Assembly: GCA_003452185.1 (NCBI GenBank)
Contig: DMJJ01000042.1
Span: 1-10,008 of the forward strand
Length of the DNA: 10,008 nucleotides
Direction of reading: 5' to 3'
Origin: Verrucomicrobiales bacterium
Lineage (GTDB): Bacteria > Verrucomicrobiota > Verrucomicrobiia > Limisphaerales > UBA11320
In this document: one piece after another, positions 1-9,383 of the stretch
Numbering within the stretch: the stretch's first letter is position 1
Layout: each line of letters opens with the position of its first letter
Translations under genes and position numbers: made by a program
Notes under the pieces: model-generated
Database searches by the model: none
What the model saw: the letters and a program-made list of their open reading frames with translations, nothing else
Told to the model about the DNA's origin: nothing

Positions 1-2129
<2,129 letters not shown>

Positions 2130-2135
2130 AAATCC

Positions 2136-2164
2136 AAAATGGGATCGGGAAGAGGGGTGTCAAG
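2136..2164 (-). promoter_or_regulatory. Sigma32-like heat-shock promoter of clpB
   Basis: Reading toward clpB, the minus strand shows CTTGACA (2164-2158), a 13-base spacer, then TCCCATTT (about 2144-2137). The Escherichia coli sigma32 consensus is CTTGAAA, 13-17 bases, CCCCATNT, so only one base differs in each box. Two further C residues precede the -35 box, as in the longer consensus CCCTTGAA. The same -35 box contains a perfect sigma70 hexamer TTGACA, but the matching sigma70 -10 (CATTTT at 16 bases) is poor. The -10 box ends 7 bases before the clpB ATG, so transcription would begin at or next to the start codon. Placement before a heat-shock gene supports the call; whether the host has an RpoH sigma factor is unknown. 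Confidence 0.68.
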
Positions 2165-2232
2165 GGAGGTGTTTCCCCCGGGGCCACTTGGGATCTGGTC
2201 ACCGGGCTCTGGGGGCTCTAGGATCGCCCCTG

Positions 2233-3213
2233 GTGACGACGGATGCCGCCATTCTCAACGCCTTGCGACAGTTTCCCGGTGCCGGGGTTTCCGGGGCCGC
2301 GCTTTCCGCGCAGCTCGGGATCAGCCGGGCCGCCATCTGGGCTCGCATCGAGGAGTTGCGCCGCCTGGGGTACGAGATCGATGCCAGCCCGCATTCCGGC
2401 TATCGGTTGATTGCCGTGCCCGATGCGCTCCATGGCGACGACCTCCTGACCCGGCTTCGTCAGCCGAGGGTCGTGGGCCGGGAAATCCATGTGTTCCGGG
2501 AAACCACCTCGACAAACGACGTGGTTGAGCGGATGGCGCGGGACGGGCTGGCCGAGGGGGTGGTGGTGTTCGCCGAGTCGCAGACCCGGGGCCGGGGACG
2601 GCTCAGCCGCCGGTGGGTTTCCTCCGCGGGCAAGGGACTTTGGCTCTCGGTGCTCCTCCGCCCGCGCCTCCAGCCCCTGGGGGCGACCCGGATCACGATT
2701 GCGGCGGCAACCTCCCTCGTCCGGGCCGTGCGGCGCGTCGTGGGGTTGGAGACCGAGATCAAGTGGCCGAATGACGTCCTGGTCCGGGGGCGCAAGATCG
2801 CCGGGATCCTGACCGAGCTCGCCGCCGAGGTCGACTCCATCAAGCACCTGGTGCTCGGCATGGGCGTGAACGCCAACCAGTCCGCCTCGGATTTTCCGGC
2901 CGAGCTGAAGGGCCTCGCCACCTCGCTCCGCCTGGAGGCGGGGGCCGCTGTGGATCGTCCCGCCCTGGCTGCGGCGATCCTTGAGGAGCTGGAGCTCGAT
3001 TACTCCAGGATTTGCGACGGCCGCTTCGACGAGGTGGCCGCGGAGTGGGAGCAGGGCTGTTCGACCCTGGGTCGTCCCGTGCGGATCCAGGTCGGGGACC
3101 GGATTGTCCAGGGCCGCGCCGAGGCGCTCGACCCCGAGGGGGCCCTCCTTGTGCGAACCCACCACGGGAACCTCGAACGGGTTCTCGGCGGCGATGTGAC
3201 TGTGCTGAAATGA
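2233..3213 (+). CDS. birA: Bifunctional biotin-[acetyl-CoA-carboxylase] ligase / biotin operon repressor
   Basis: This cytosolic enzyme makes biotinyl-5'-AMP from biotin and ATP and transfers biotin to the lysine of the biotin carboxyl carrier protein. The 326-residue product has an N-terminal winged helix-turn-helix (about 3-60, including SGAALSAQLGISRAAIWARI), which makes it a class II BirA able to repress transcription. The catalytic domain follows: TTSTND at 91-96, biotin/adenylate loop GRGR at 120-123, KWPND at 177-181 (K177 matches E. coli K183) and GMGVNAN at 209-215. A small C-terminal SH3-like domain closes it. I chose the GTG at 2233 because AGGAT lies 8 bases upstream and the protein then starts directly at the HTH; the frame is open far upstream, but only as antisense to clpB. 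The stop overlaps the coaX start. No biotin biosynthesis gene or recognisable BirA operator is visible here. Confidence 0.95.
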   Translation: MTTDAAILNALRQFPGAGVSGAALSAQLGISRAAIWARIEELRRLGYEIDASPHSGYRLIAVPDALHGDDLLTRLRQPRVVGREIHVFRETTSTNDVVERMARDGLAEGVVVFAESQTRGRGRLSRRWVSSAGKGLWLSVLLRPRLQPLGATRITIAAATSLVRAVRRVVGLETEIKWPNDVLVRGRKIAGILTELAAEVDSIKHLVLGMGVNANQSASDFPAELKGLATSLRLEAGAAVDRPALAAAILEELELDYSRICDGRFDEVAAEWEQGCSTLGRPVRIQVGDRIVQGRAEALDPEGALLVRTHHGNLERVLGGDVTVLK

Positions 3214-4001
3214 GAACGAAAGCCCCTCCCACCACCCTGCTGCTGGACATCGGCAACACCCACACCCACGTCGGGCTGGCGGATGGTCGCAGGGTGGTGC
3301 GACACCGGGATCTTGCGACGGCGGAGTGGCTCTCGGGCAGTGCGTACCGCGCCCTGAGGTCGTTCGTCGGGCGGGGGGTCAACCTCTCGGCCGCCGCGCT
3401 CTGCAGCGTGGTGCCGGCGGCGACACCCCTCGTCACGGCGGCCCTGGGGCGGGCCTGGGGAATCACCCCGGTGGTGCTCGGGCCCGAGACCATCGCCGGG
3501 GTCGGGATCGACTATCCCAAGCCGGCGAGCATCGGTCCGGACCGGCTTGCCAACGCCATTGCCCTCCGCCACCTGTTCGGCGCCCCGGGACTGGTAGTGG
3601 ACTTTGGCACCGCGGTGACGTTCGACATCGTCGACCGGCGCGGGTGCTACGTGGGTGGCGTGATCGCCCCGGGGCTCGCCGCAATGACCGACTACCTCCA
3701 CGAGAAGACCGCCCTGCTTCCCCGGATCCAGATCCGCGATCCCCGGTCGGTCATCGGCCGGAGCACCGAGGAAGCGATGCTCATCGGCGCCGTGCATGGG
3801 TATCGCGGCCTGGTGCGGGAGCTGATCGGCCGCATCCGGTCGCAGCTTCGTGCCCGGCAGCTGCCCGTGGTCGCCACCGGGGGCTACGCCCGGCTGATCG
3901 CCAAGGGCCTGCCTGAGATCACGGCGGTGGAGCCGCTCCTCACGCTCGAGGGGCTCCGGTTGCTCAGCCGGCACCACGTCGCGGAGGAGGTTCACTCTTG
4001 A
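3210..4001 (+). CDS. coaX: Type III pantothenate kinase
   Basis: CoaX phosphorylates pantothenate with ATP to 4'-phosphopantothenate, the first step of coenzyme A synthesis. Type III enzymes belong to the ASKHA fold, need a monovalent cation and are not feedback-inhibited by CoA. The 263-residue product has the usual length and the family motifs in order: phosphate-binding DIGNTHTHVG from D13, the GxDR motif as IGPDR at 108-112 (D111 is the expected catalytic base), the second phosphate loop DFGTAVTFD at 131-139, and YVGGVIAPGL shortly after. The ATG at 3210 shares bases with the birA stop (ATGA), so translation is probably coupled. Longer upstream readings of this frame lie inside birA and are rejected. 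BirA and CoaX occur as a single fused protein in some bacteria such as Neisseria, which fits the pairing. Confidence 0.95.
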   Translation: MRTKAPPTTLLLDIGNTHTHVGLADGRRVVRHRDLATAEWLSGSAYRALRSFVGRGVNLSAAALCSVVPAATPLVTAALGRAWGITPVVLGPETIAGVGIDYPKPASIGPDRLANAIALRHLFGAPGLVVDFGTAVTFDIVDRRGCYVGGVIAPGLAAMTDYLHEKTALLPRIQIRDPRSVIGRSTEEAMLIGAVHGYRGLVRELIGRIRSQLRARQLPVVATGGYARLIAKGLPEITAVEPLLTLEGLRLLSRHHVAEEVHS

Positions 4002-4035
4002 ATCCGCCGCGGTCGCACCGGAGAGTAGGCAGGCA

Positions 4036-4845
4036 ATGAATCGCATCGTGGAACGCTTCGCCCGCCTCCGTCAGCGGGGTGAGAAGGGGCTGGTCATTTA
4101 CATCGGGGCAGGGGACCCGGATCTTGAGGCCACGCGCCGCCTCGCCCTCGCGCTCGACAAGGCCGGGGCGGATGTCCTTGAGCTGGGAATCCCGTTCAGC
4201 GATCCCCTTGCGGACGGGCCTGTGAACCAGCTCGCGGCCCAACGCGGCCTCGAGTCCGGGACCACGCCTCCCAAGGTCCTGGAGACCGTGCGGGCGATCC
4301 GCCGGGAATCGCAGGTGCCGATCGTCTTTTTCGTCTACTTCAACCTTCTGCATCGCTACGGGCTCGAGCGGTTTATCCAGGAGGCGTCCGGGGCCGGGGT
4401 GGACGGGCTTCTGGTACTGGACCTTCCCCCCGAGGAATCCGGGAACTACGCCGCCCTGATGAAGGCCTCGGGCCTCGCCCCCATCTATCTCCTGGCCCCG
4501 ACGACCCCGGAGGACCGGGTGAAGGGGATCGTCGCGCAGGGGGAGGGCTTCCTCTACTACGTCTCGCGGGAGGGGGTCACGGGGATGCAGGCCAAGGTCT
4601 CGGGGACCATCGGATCGATGACCGACATGATCCGCCGGCACACCCGGCTTCCGATCGCCATCGGGTTTGGGATCTCCAATCCCGAGCAGGCCCGCGAGGT
4701 CGCGGCGCACGGGGATGCCATCGTGGTGGGAAGCGCGGTCGTGAACCAGATCGCGACCCATGGCCGCAGCCCGGACCTTGTGGACCGGGTCTCCTCGTTC
4801 GTGCTCTCGTTGTCCCAGGCGATCCGTCCCCGCGGCGGCGCCTGA
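4036..4845 (+). CDS. trpA: Tryptophan synthase alpha subunit
   Basis: TrpA cleaves indole-3-glycerol phosphate to indole and glyceraldehyde-3-phosphate, and indole is channelled to TrpB in an alpha2-beta2 complex. The 269-residue product is a full-length TIM barrel. Both catalytic acids sit at the same numbers as in E. coli: E49 and D60, within ELGIPFSDPLADGP. The flexible loop region (YYVSREGVTG), a glycine-rich strand (IAIGFGISNPEQ) and the C-terminal phosphate-binding segment (AIVVGSAVV) are all present. The ATG at 4036 follows a purine-rich AGGCAGG. It lies 34 bp after coaX, so the same transcript is likely. Oddities: no trpB or other trp gene is in the window, and the strand before the first acid reads YIGAGDPD, with Gly at position 24 where E. 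coli has Thr. Confidence 0.96.
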   Translation: MNRIVERFARLRQRGEKGLVIYIGAGDPDLEATRRLALALDKAGADVLELGIPFSDPLADGPVNQLAAQRGLESGTTPPKVLETVRAIRRESQVPIVFFVYFNLLHRYGLERFIQEASGAGVDGLLVLDLPPEESGNYAALMKASGLAPIYLLAPTTPEDRVKGIVAQGEGFLYYVSREGVTGMQAKVSGTIGSMTDMIRRHTRLPIAIGFGISNPEQAREVAAHGDAIVVGSAVVNQIATHGRSPDLVDRVSSFVLSLSQAIRPRGGA

Positions 4846-4853
4846 GCCCAGGG

Positions 4854-5783
4854 ATGCCCAAGGCACCGCGCAACCGGACGCTGCGCCTGACGTCGCGTGA
4901 GATGGCCCGTCTCCGGCCGGCGCTCCTGTCCTGTTCCAGCCTGCGCCCCCGGGAGGGGGGCTTCCTTGATCGCGTGGTGTGCGGGGAGATGCGGGAGGCG
5001 CTCTCCCGGCTTCCGGCGGGGTTTGCCCACCTCGCGGTGGTGGATCCTCCATACAACCTGACAAAAACCTATGCCGGTCGGGTGTTTCAACGCCGGTCGG
5101 CCGCGGCCTACGCGGCGTGGGTCGAGGAGTGGCTCCCCCTGGTGGAGCGGGCGCTGGTTCCGGAGGGTTCGCTCTACGTCTGCGCCGACTGGCGGATGGG
5201 GGGTGTGTTGCAGCCTGCGCTCGAGTCCCGGTTCGTGGTGCGGAACCGGATCACCTGGGAGCGGGAGAAGGGGCGCGGGGCGCTGGCGAACTGGAAGAAC
5301 GCCTCGGAGGACATCTGGTTCTGCACGCGGTCGCGGACCCGGTACCATTTCGATGTCCAGGGGGTGAAGATGCGCCGTCGGGTGCTCGCGCCATACCGGG
5401 CTGCGGGCCGCCCGAAGGACTGGGAGGAGACCCCCTCCGGGAGATTCCGGCTGACGCATCCCTCCAATCTCTGGACCGACCTCGTGGTGCCCTTCTGGTC
5501 GATGCCGGAGAACACAGACCATCCGGCGCAAAAGCCTGAGAAGCTGGTCGCCAAGCTGGTGCTCGCGAGTTCGCGTCCCGGGGATGTGGTCCTCGACCCA
5601 TTCCTGGGCTCGGGCACCACGGCGGTCGTGGCGAGGAAGCTCGGCCGGCGGTTTGTGGGAATCGAGATGGAGGAGGCCTACGCCTGCCTGGCGCTCCGAC
5701 GGCTCGAGTTGGCTGAACGCTCGCCCGCGATCCAGGGGATGGAGTCCGGGGTCTTCTGGGAAAGAAACAGCTCCCCGGCGTGA
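4854..5783 (+). CDS. Solitary site-specific DNA methyltransferase, beta class (N6-adenine or N4-cytosine)
   Basis: This enzyme transfers a methyl group from S-adenosylmethionine to an exocyclic amino group in a specific DNA site. In the 309-residue product the catalytic motif IV, DPPYN (64-68), precedes the SAM-binding motif I, DPFLGSGTT (248-256), and a HPAQKPEKL motif lies just before motif I. The order IV, target region, X, I defines the beta class. The region between (about 85-230) should hold the target-recognition part; it includes ITWEREKGRGALANWKNA and SNLWTDLVVPFWSMPENT, conserved-looking blocks I associate with orphan bacterial methylases. The target sequence cannot be read from the protein. 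The gene starts 8 bp after trpA. The ATG at 4854 has AGGG directly beside it, so the ATG at 4902 is an alternative. No restriction endonuclease or specificity subunit is nearby, favouring a regulatory or housekeeping methylase over a restriction-modification pair. Confidence 0.9.
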   Translation: MPKAPRNRTLRLTSREMARLRPALLSCSSLRPREGGFLDRVVCGEMREALSRLPAGFAHLAVVDPPYNLTKTYAGRVFQRRSAAAYAAWVEEWLPLVERALVPEGSLYVCADWRMGGVLQPALESRFVVRNRITWEREKGRGALANWKNASEDIWFCTRSRTRYHFDVQGVKMRRRVLAPYRAAGRPKDWEETPSGRFRLTHPSNLWTDLVVPFWSMPENTDHPAQKPEKLVAKLVLASSRPGDVVLDPFLGSGTTAVVARKLGRRFVGIEMEEAYACLALRRLELAERSPAIQGMESGVFWERNSSPA

Positions 5784-5953
5784 CCCCGTCCCCTCCTCCT
5801 TCTCCCAACCCGCCTGCCCGCCGCCCCGGTTCCTTGCTCCCGCATCGGGCCACCGGGATCCTGGATCCGCTGAAACCGCGCGCGCCTCTCCGTGGCGCTC
5901 TGGGGCCGGCGGGGAAGGGTTGAGAGAACCGGTTTGCCTTCGGGGGGGAGTTT
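5784..5953. other. Intergenic gap between the methyltransferase and the guanylyltransferase gene
   Basis: This 170-bp gap is the longest internal break in the plus-strand gene run. It starts pyrimidine-rich, contains two GGATCC copies one base apart (about 5868-5880), and ends in a G-rich stretch beside the next start codon. I see no convincing terminator hairpin with a T tract and no clear -35/-10 pair. It probably separates two transcription units, but that rests only on its length. Confidence 0.4.
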
Positions 5954-7105
5954 ATGGTTTCTGGGGGGTGGATTATGAAAGCGAAAGCGACTGCGAAAGA
6001 CCGGTTTGTCATCATCATGGCGGGTGGACGGGGGGAGCGGTTCTGGCCGGTGAGCCGGGAGAAAACGCCCAAACAGCTGCTCACCCTCCTCGGCAAGCGC
6101 TCGTTTCTTCAGCAGGCGGTCGACCGGGTGCTCCCGCTGGTCCCCGCCTCGAATGTTTTCGTGATTACCAACGAGGTGCAGGCCCCTGCCGTTCGCCGGC
6201 AGCTTCCCAAACTCCCCAAGGGGAATGTCATCGCCGAGCCGTGCGGGCGCGACACCTGCGCTGCGGTCACGTTGGGGGCGGCCTTGGTCGGGGCCCGTTC
6301 CACCACAGGCGTCATGGCGGTCCTGCCGGCCGACCATGTCATCCCGGACGAAAAGAAATTCCAGCAGGTCCTCGCTGATTCGTTCGACCTTGCGTCGCGG
6401 GGACGGGTGATCGTGACGATCGGGATCAAGCCGACGGAGCCCGCCACGGGCTACGGGTACATCCGGACCGGAGCCGCGCTCCCGCCTCCCCAGGGAGTGC
6501 GGTCGTACAAGACCACGTTCTTCAAGGCGGAGAAGTTTGTCGAGAAGCCGAACCTGGAGCGGGCCGTTGAGTATCTCCAGTCCGGCGAGTACCGGTGGAA
6601 TGCCGGGATGTTCCTCTGGTCGTTTGTCACCATCACGCAGGGGCTCGAGAAGCACCAGCCCGAGATGGCGGCCGCCTGCCAGCGATGGTTTCAGGCCGCC
6701 CAGAAGCCGGGGAAGCTCGCCCGCGTGCTCGCCAGGGAGTATCCCGAGATCAAGAAGATCTCGATCGACTACGCCCTGATGGAGCAGGCCCAGAACGTGG
6801 TCTGTGCGGACGGGGCCTTCGAATGGGATGACCTTGGCGCCTGGCCTGCCCTGGCCCGTCACCTCAAGCCGGATGCCGAGGGGAACTGCTCGGTGGGGGA
6901 CTTCCTCCACGTCGACTCGGCCCGTAACATCGTTTACGACGCCCGAACCCGCAACCGCTCCCCGATCGCCGTCGTGGGGGTCAGGGACGCGATTATCGTC
7001 CTCACGGACGACTCGACGCTGGTGGCCCAGAAAGGCCAGGCGCAGAAGATCAAGGAGATCGTCGGCCGGCTGGCGGCCGACAAGCGTCTCCGGCATCTGG
7101 TCTGA
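5954..7105 (+). CDS. manC: Mannose-1-phosphate guanylyltransferase (GDP-mannose pyrophosphorylase)
   Basis: The enzyme joins mannose-1-phosphate and GTP to GDP-mannose and pyrophosphate, supplying activated mannose or fucose for surface polysaccharide, glycolipid or glycoprotein. The product (383 residues from the first ATG) is a single nucleotidyltransferase domain: signature AGGRGERFWPVSREKTPKQ from about residue 23, EPCGRDT at 95-101, VLPADHVI, EKFVEKP, WNAGMFLWS, the family-typical ISIDYALMEQ, and WDDLGAW at 291-297. It lacks the C-terminal phosphomannose-isomerase cupin of bifunctional ManC/AlgA proteins, so isomerisation must be done elsewhere. Two starts are possible: the ATG at 5954 follows GGGGGAG; the ATG at 5975 follows GGTGG, and the intervening codons have unusually many T third bases. 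The downstream start may therefore be the real one. No glycosyltransferase or gmd gene is adjacent, so the end product is unknown. Confidence 0.93.
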   Translation: MVSGGWIMKAKATAKDRFVIIMAGGRGERFWPVSREKTPKQLLTLLGKRSFLQQAVDRVLPLVPASNVFVITNEVQAPAVRRQLPKLPKGNVIAEPCGRDTCAAVTLGAALVGARSTTGVMAVLPADHVIPDEKKFQQVLADSFDLASRGRVIVTIGIKPTEPATGYGYIRTGAALPPPQGVRSYKTTFFKAEKFVEKPNLERAVEYLQSGEYRWNAGMFLWSFVTITQGLEKHQPEMAAACQRWFQAAQKPGKLARVLAREYPEIKKISIDYALMEQAQNVVCADGAFEWDDLGAWPALARHLKPDAEGNCSVGDFLHVDSARNIVYDARTRNRSPIAVVGVRDAIIVLTDDSTLVAQKGQAQKIKEIVGRLAADKRLRHLV

Positions 7106-7155
7106 GCTGCTTTTCCTCCTGTTCTCGGGAGGGGCGGGTTGCTTAGGGTTGCGTC

Positions 7156-7944
7156 GTGAAGCTGCTTTTCATCGGGGACATCGTCGGCGAGCCAGGTCGC
7201 AAGGCCGTGCAGGTCCTGCTCCCGCGGCTGCGCGACCGCCTCGGCATCCAGTTTGTCGTGGCGAACGGGGAAAACTCGGCCGGCGGCTCCGGAATCACCC
7301 CGCGCATTGCGGAGGAGCTGTTCGAGTCCGGGGTTCATGTCATCACCACGGGGGATCATCTCTGGGATCAGAAGGAGGTGGTGACCCTGCTGGAGACCGA
7401 GTCCCGTTTCCTGCGTCCGGCCAACTATCCCTCTGGGGTCTCGGGGTACGGGAGCGGCGTGTATGAGCTCGACGGGCTTCCCCCGGTGGGCGTCATCAAC
7501 CTTCAGGGCAGGACCTTCATGCCGGACCTGGAGAACCCGTTCCGCCACGCCGAGATCGAGGTCAACCGGTTGCGGGAGCGGACGCCGATCATCTTCGTCG
7601 ACTTTCATGCCGAGGCGACCAGCGAGAAAATCGCCATGGGGCGGATGCTCGATGGCCGGATCAGCGCCCTGGTCGGGACGCACACCCATGTGCAGACCGC
7701 CGATGAGCAGCTGTTTCCCGGCGGGACTGCCTACCTCACGGACGCGGGGTTCACGGGTCCGCAGGCGAGCGTGCTCGGGCGGGAGATTGAGCCGGTCCTG
7801 AGGCGCTTCCTGCTGAACACTCCCCAGCGGTTTCTGGTGGCCCGGGAGGATGTACGGCTGCATGGCGCGCTGATCGAGATTGATGAGGCGAGCGGCTCCG
7901 CGCGCTCGATCACCCGGGTGGCCGAGCGGCTCGAGAATACCTGA
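7156..7944 (+). CDS. ymdB: YmdB/TIGR00282-family metallophosphoesterase (putative 2',3'-cyclic nucleotide phosphodiesterase)
   Basis: Characterised relatives such as Bacillus subtilis YmdB hydrolyse 2',3'-cyclic nucleotides with a bound metal pair and influence RNA levels, motility and biofilm choice. The 262-residue product covers the whole family length. Expected metal ligands are D8 (in FIGDIVGEPGR), E39-N40 (NGENSAGG), H68 (TTGDHLWDQKE), H151 (VDFHAEATSEK) and the pair H176/H178 (GTHTHVQTADEQ). The ligand expected as Asn before H68 is Asp67 here. There is no signal peptide, so it is cytosolic. The start is GTG at 7156 with AGGG about 7 bases upstream; the first residue of the conserved beta strand follows at once. 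It lies 50 bp after manC and 32 bp before xseA, so co-transcription is plausible. Family membership is certain; the exact substrate is inferred. Confidence 0.92.
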   Translation: MKLLFIGDIVGEPGRKAVQVLLPRLRDRLGIQFVVANGENSAGGSGITPRIAEELFESGVHVITTGDHLWDQKEVVTLLETESRFLRPANYPSGVSGYGSGVYELDGLPPVGVINLQGRTFMPDLENPFRHAEIEVNRLRERTPIIFVDFHAEATSEKIAMGRMLDGRISALVGTHTHVQTADEQLFPGGTAYLTDAGFTGPQASVLGREIEPVLRRFLLNTPQRFLVAREDVRLHGALIEIDEASGSARSITRVAERLENT

Positions 7945-7976
7945 CGGCCCGCCGCCTTTCCCTCCCTGACTCCGCC

Positions 7977-9383
7977 ATGGCGACGAAGCCCTCCTCCACT
8001 CCGCAGTTTGGCGAACTCTTCTCGAACGCCGACCTCCGGCAGGTGCTCACGGTGGCCCAGTTGACCACCCGCGTGAAGCGGCTGCTGGAGGGGCAGCTCG
8101 GTCGCGTCTGGGTGACCGGGGAGGTGACGAACCTGAGGGCCCAGGCTTCCGGGCATCTCTATTTCACCCTCAAGGATGCGGCGGCCCAGCTGAGCTGTGT
8201 GTTGTTCCGGGGAGAGGCCGCCGCCGCACGCCAGCACGTCCAGGATGGGCAGAAGCTGCTCCTGGGGGGGGATGTCACGGTGTACGAGCCCCGGGGCCAG
8301 TATCAGCTTCGGGTGATGACCGTCGAACTGCAGGGGGTGGGAGCGCTGCAGCTCGCCTTTGAGCAGCTCAAGCGACGCCTCCAGGCCGAGGGCCTCTTCG
8401 CCTCCGAGCGAAAGCGCCCGATGCCGCGGTTCCCGCGACGGATCGGCGTTGTGACCTCCCCCACGGGCGCGGCCCTGCGGGACGTGCTTCACGTGATCGA
8501 GCGTCGGCACCCCGGGCTGGAGATCCTCCTTGCCCCGTGCCGGGTGCAGGGGCAGGGGGCGGCGGAGGAGATCGCCAACGCCATCCGGGACCTCAATCGT
8601 GTGCACGAATCGGGGCTCGCGCGGCTTGATCTCATCCTGGCGACCCGAGGCGGGGGGAGCCTTGAGGATCTCTGGGCTTTCAACGAGGAGGTGGTTGCCC
8701 GAGCCATCCATGCCTCGGGCCTCCCGGTGGTGTCGGCCGTCGGCCATGAAATCGACTTCACCATCAGCGACCTCGTGGCGGATCTCCGGGCGGCGACGCC
8801 GACCGCCGCGGCGGAGCTCATCACCGAGGGGGCATTCTCCAGCCGGCAATACGTCGCCACGGCACTCGAGCGAATCGGGCGTCTCGCCGCCCGGCAGTTG
8901 TCGGTCAGCACCGACCGGCTGGACCAGGGGCTCCAGCGCCTGGCGCGTGTCGCTCCCCGCCGATGGGTGCTGGAGCAGGCGCAATATGTCGATGACCTCC
9001 AGCAGTCGATGATCCGTGCGGCCCGGGGGGAGTTGCGGATCCGTCAGGGGGTGTGGCAGGGCCTGGGAGGGCGGCTGGCCCTGCTGAAGCCCTCCCGGTG
9101 GCTGGCGACCCAGGGGACCGCGGTCCGGGAGCTCTCCCGGCGGCTCGGGGCGGTGATGCCTGCGGACCTCGCCCGGCGACAGGCTCTGCTCCAGGGGTTG
9201 ACCGACCGGGTTCGGCTCCTCTCCCCGTTGAGCATCCTGGAGCGGGGGTACTCCATCACCCGGGACGCCGCCTCGGGGAGGGTGTTGAAGTCAGCGACCG
9301 GCCTCGCCCCCGGCCAACGGCTGATCACACGGCTGCAGGATGGCGAGGTGGAGAGCCACGTGGCTCCCACCCCCGGGTCGTGA
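7977..9383 (+). CDS. xseA: Exodeoxyribonuclease VII large subunit
   Basis: XseA is the catalytic subunit of exonuclease VII, which degrades single-stranded DNA from both ends to short oligonucleotides in mismatch repair and recombination, in complex with several XseB chains. The 468-residue product has an N-terminal OB-fold (about 24-125: LTVAQLTTRVKRLLEG, VWVTGEVTNL, GHLYFTLKD), then the catalytic domain with IGVVTSPTGAALRD (156-169), RGGGSLEDLWAFNEE (from R224) and GHEIDFT (from 256). The residues matching E. coli D155, R205, H238 and D241 are D169, R224, H257 and D260, with the last three spaced identically. A helical, arginine-rich coiled-coil segment (about 290-420) and the C-terminal ILERGYSITRD motif follow. 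The ATG at 7977 lacks a clear Shine-Dalgarno. No xseB follows; the next gene lies on the other strand. Confidence 0.95.
   Translation: MATKPSSTPQFGELFSNADLRQVLTVAQLTTRVKRLLEGQLGRVWVTGEVTNLRAQASGHLYFTLKDAAAQLSCVLFRGEAAAARQHVQDGQKLLLGGDVTVYEPRGQYQLRVMTVELQGVGALQLAFEQLKRRLQAEGLFASERKRPMPRFPRRIGVVTSPTGAALRDVLHVIERRHPGLEILLAPCRVQGQGAAEEIANAIRDLNRVHESGLARLDLILATRGGGSLEDLWAFNEEVVARAIHASGLPVVSAVGHEIDFTISDLVADLRAATPTAAAELITEGAFSSRQYVATALERIGRLAARQLSVSTDRLDQGLQRLARVAPRRWVLEQAQYVDDLQQSMIRAARGELRIRQGVWQGLGGRLALLKPSRWLATQGTAVRELSRRLGAVMPADLARRQALLQGLTDRVRLLSPLSILERGYSITRDAASGRVLKSATGLAPGQRLITRLQDGEVESHVAPTPGS

Noticed and set aside
2173..2181. CCCCGGGG palindrome in the clpB-birA gap as an operator (BirA or HrcA/CIRCE)
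   Set aside because: It matches neither the BirA box (TTGTAAACC-type) nor CIRCE (TTAGCACTC-N9-GAGTGCTAA), and short GC palindromes are common in this DNA.
3000..4046. Minus-strand open frame of 348 codons across birA and coaX
   Set aside because: It is antisense to two confident genes; no motif or ribosome site supports it.
5868..5880. GGATCC-T-GGATCC repeat as a terminator or operator
   Set aside because: The stem would be only five pairs around three bases with no T tract, and nothing else supports a binding site.
5678..7096. Minus-strand open frame of 472 codons across manC
   Set aside because: The plus strand encodes a full guanylyltransferase with all family motifs. The antisense product shows no domain and is a composition artefact.
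7115..7132. CCTCC, 8 bases, GGAGG hairpin between manC and ymdB as a terminator
   Set aside because: The stem is only five pairs with a large loop and no T tract follows.
7731..8984. Minus-strand open frame of 417 codons across ymdB and xseA
   Set aside because: It spans two well-supported plus-strand genes and the gap between them, with no domain of its own.
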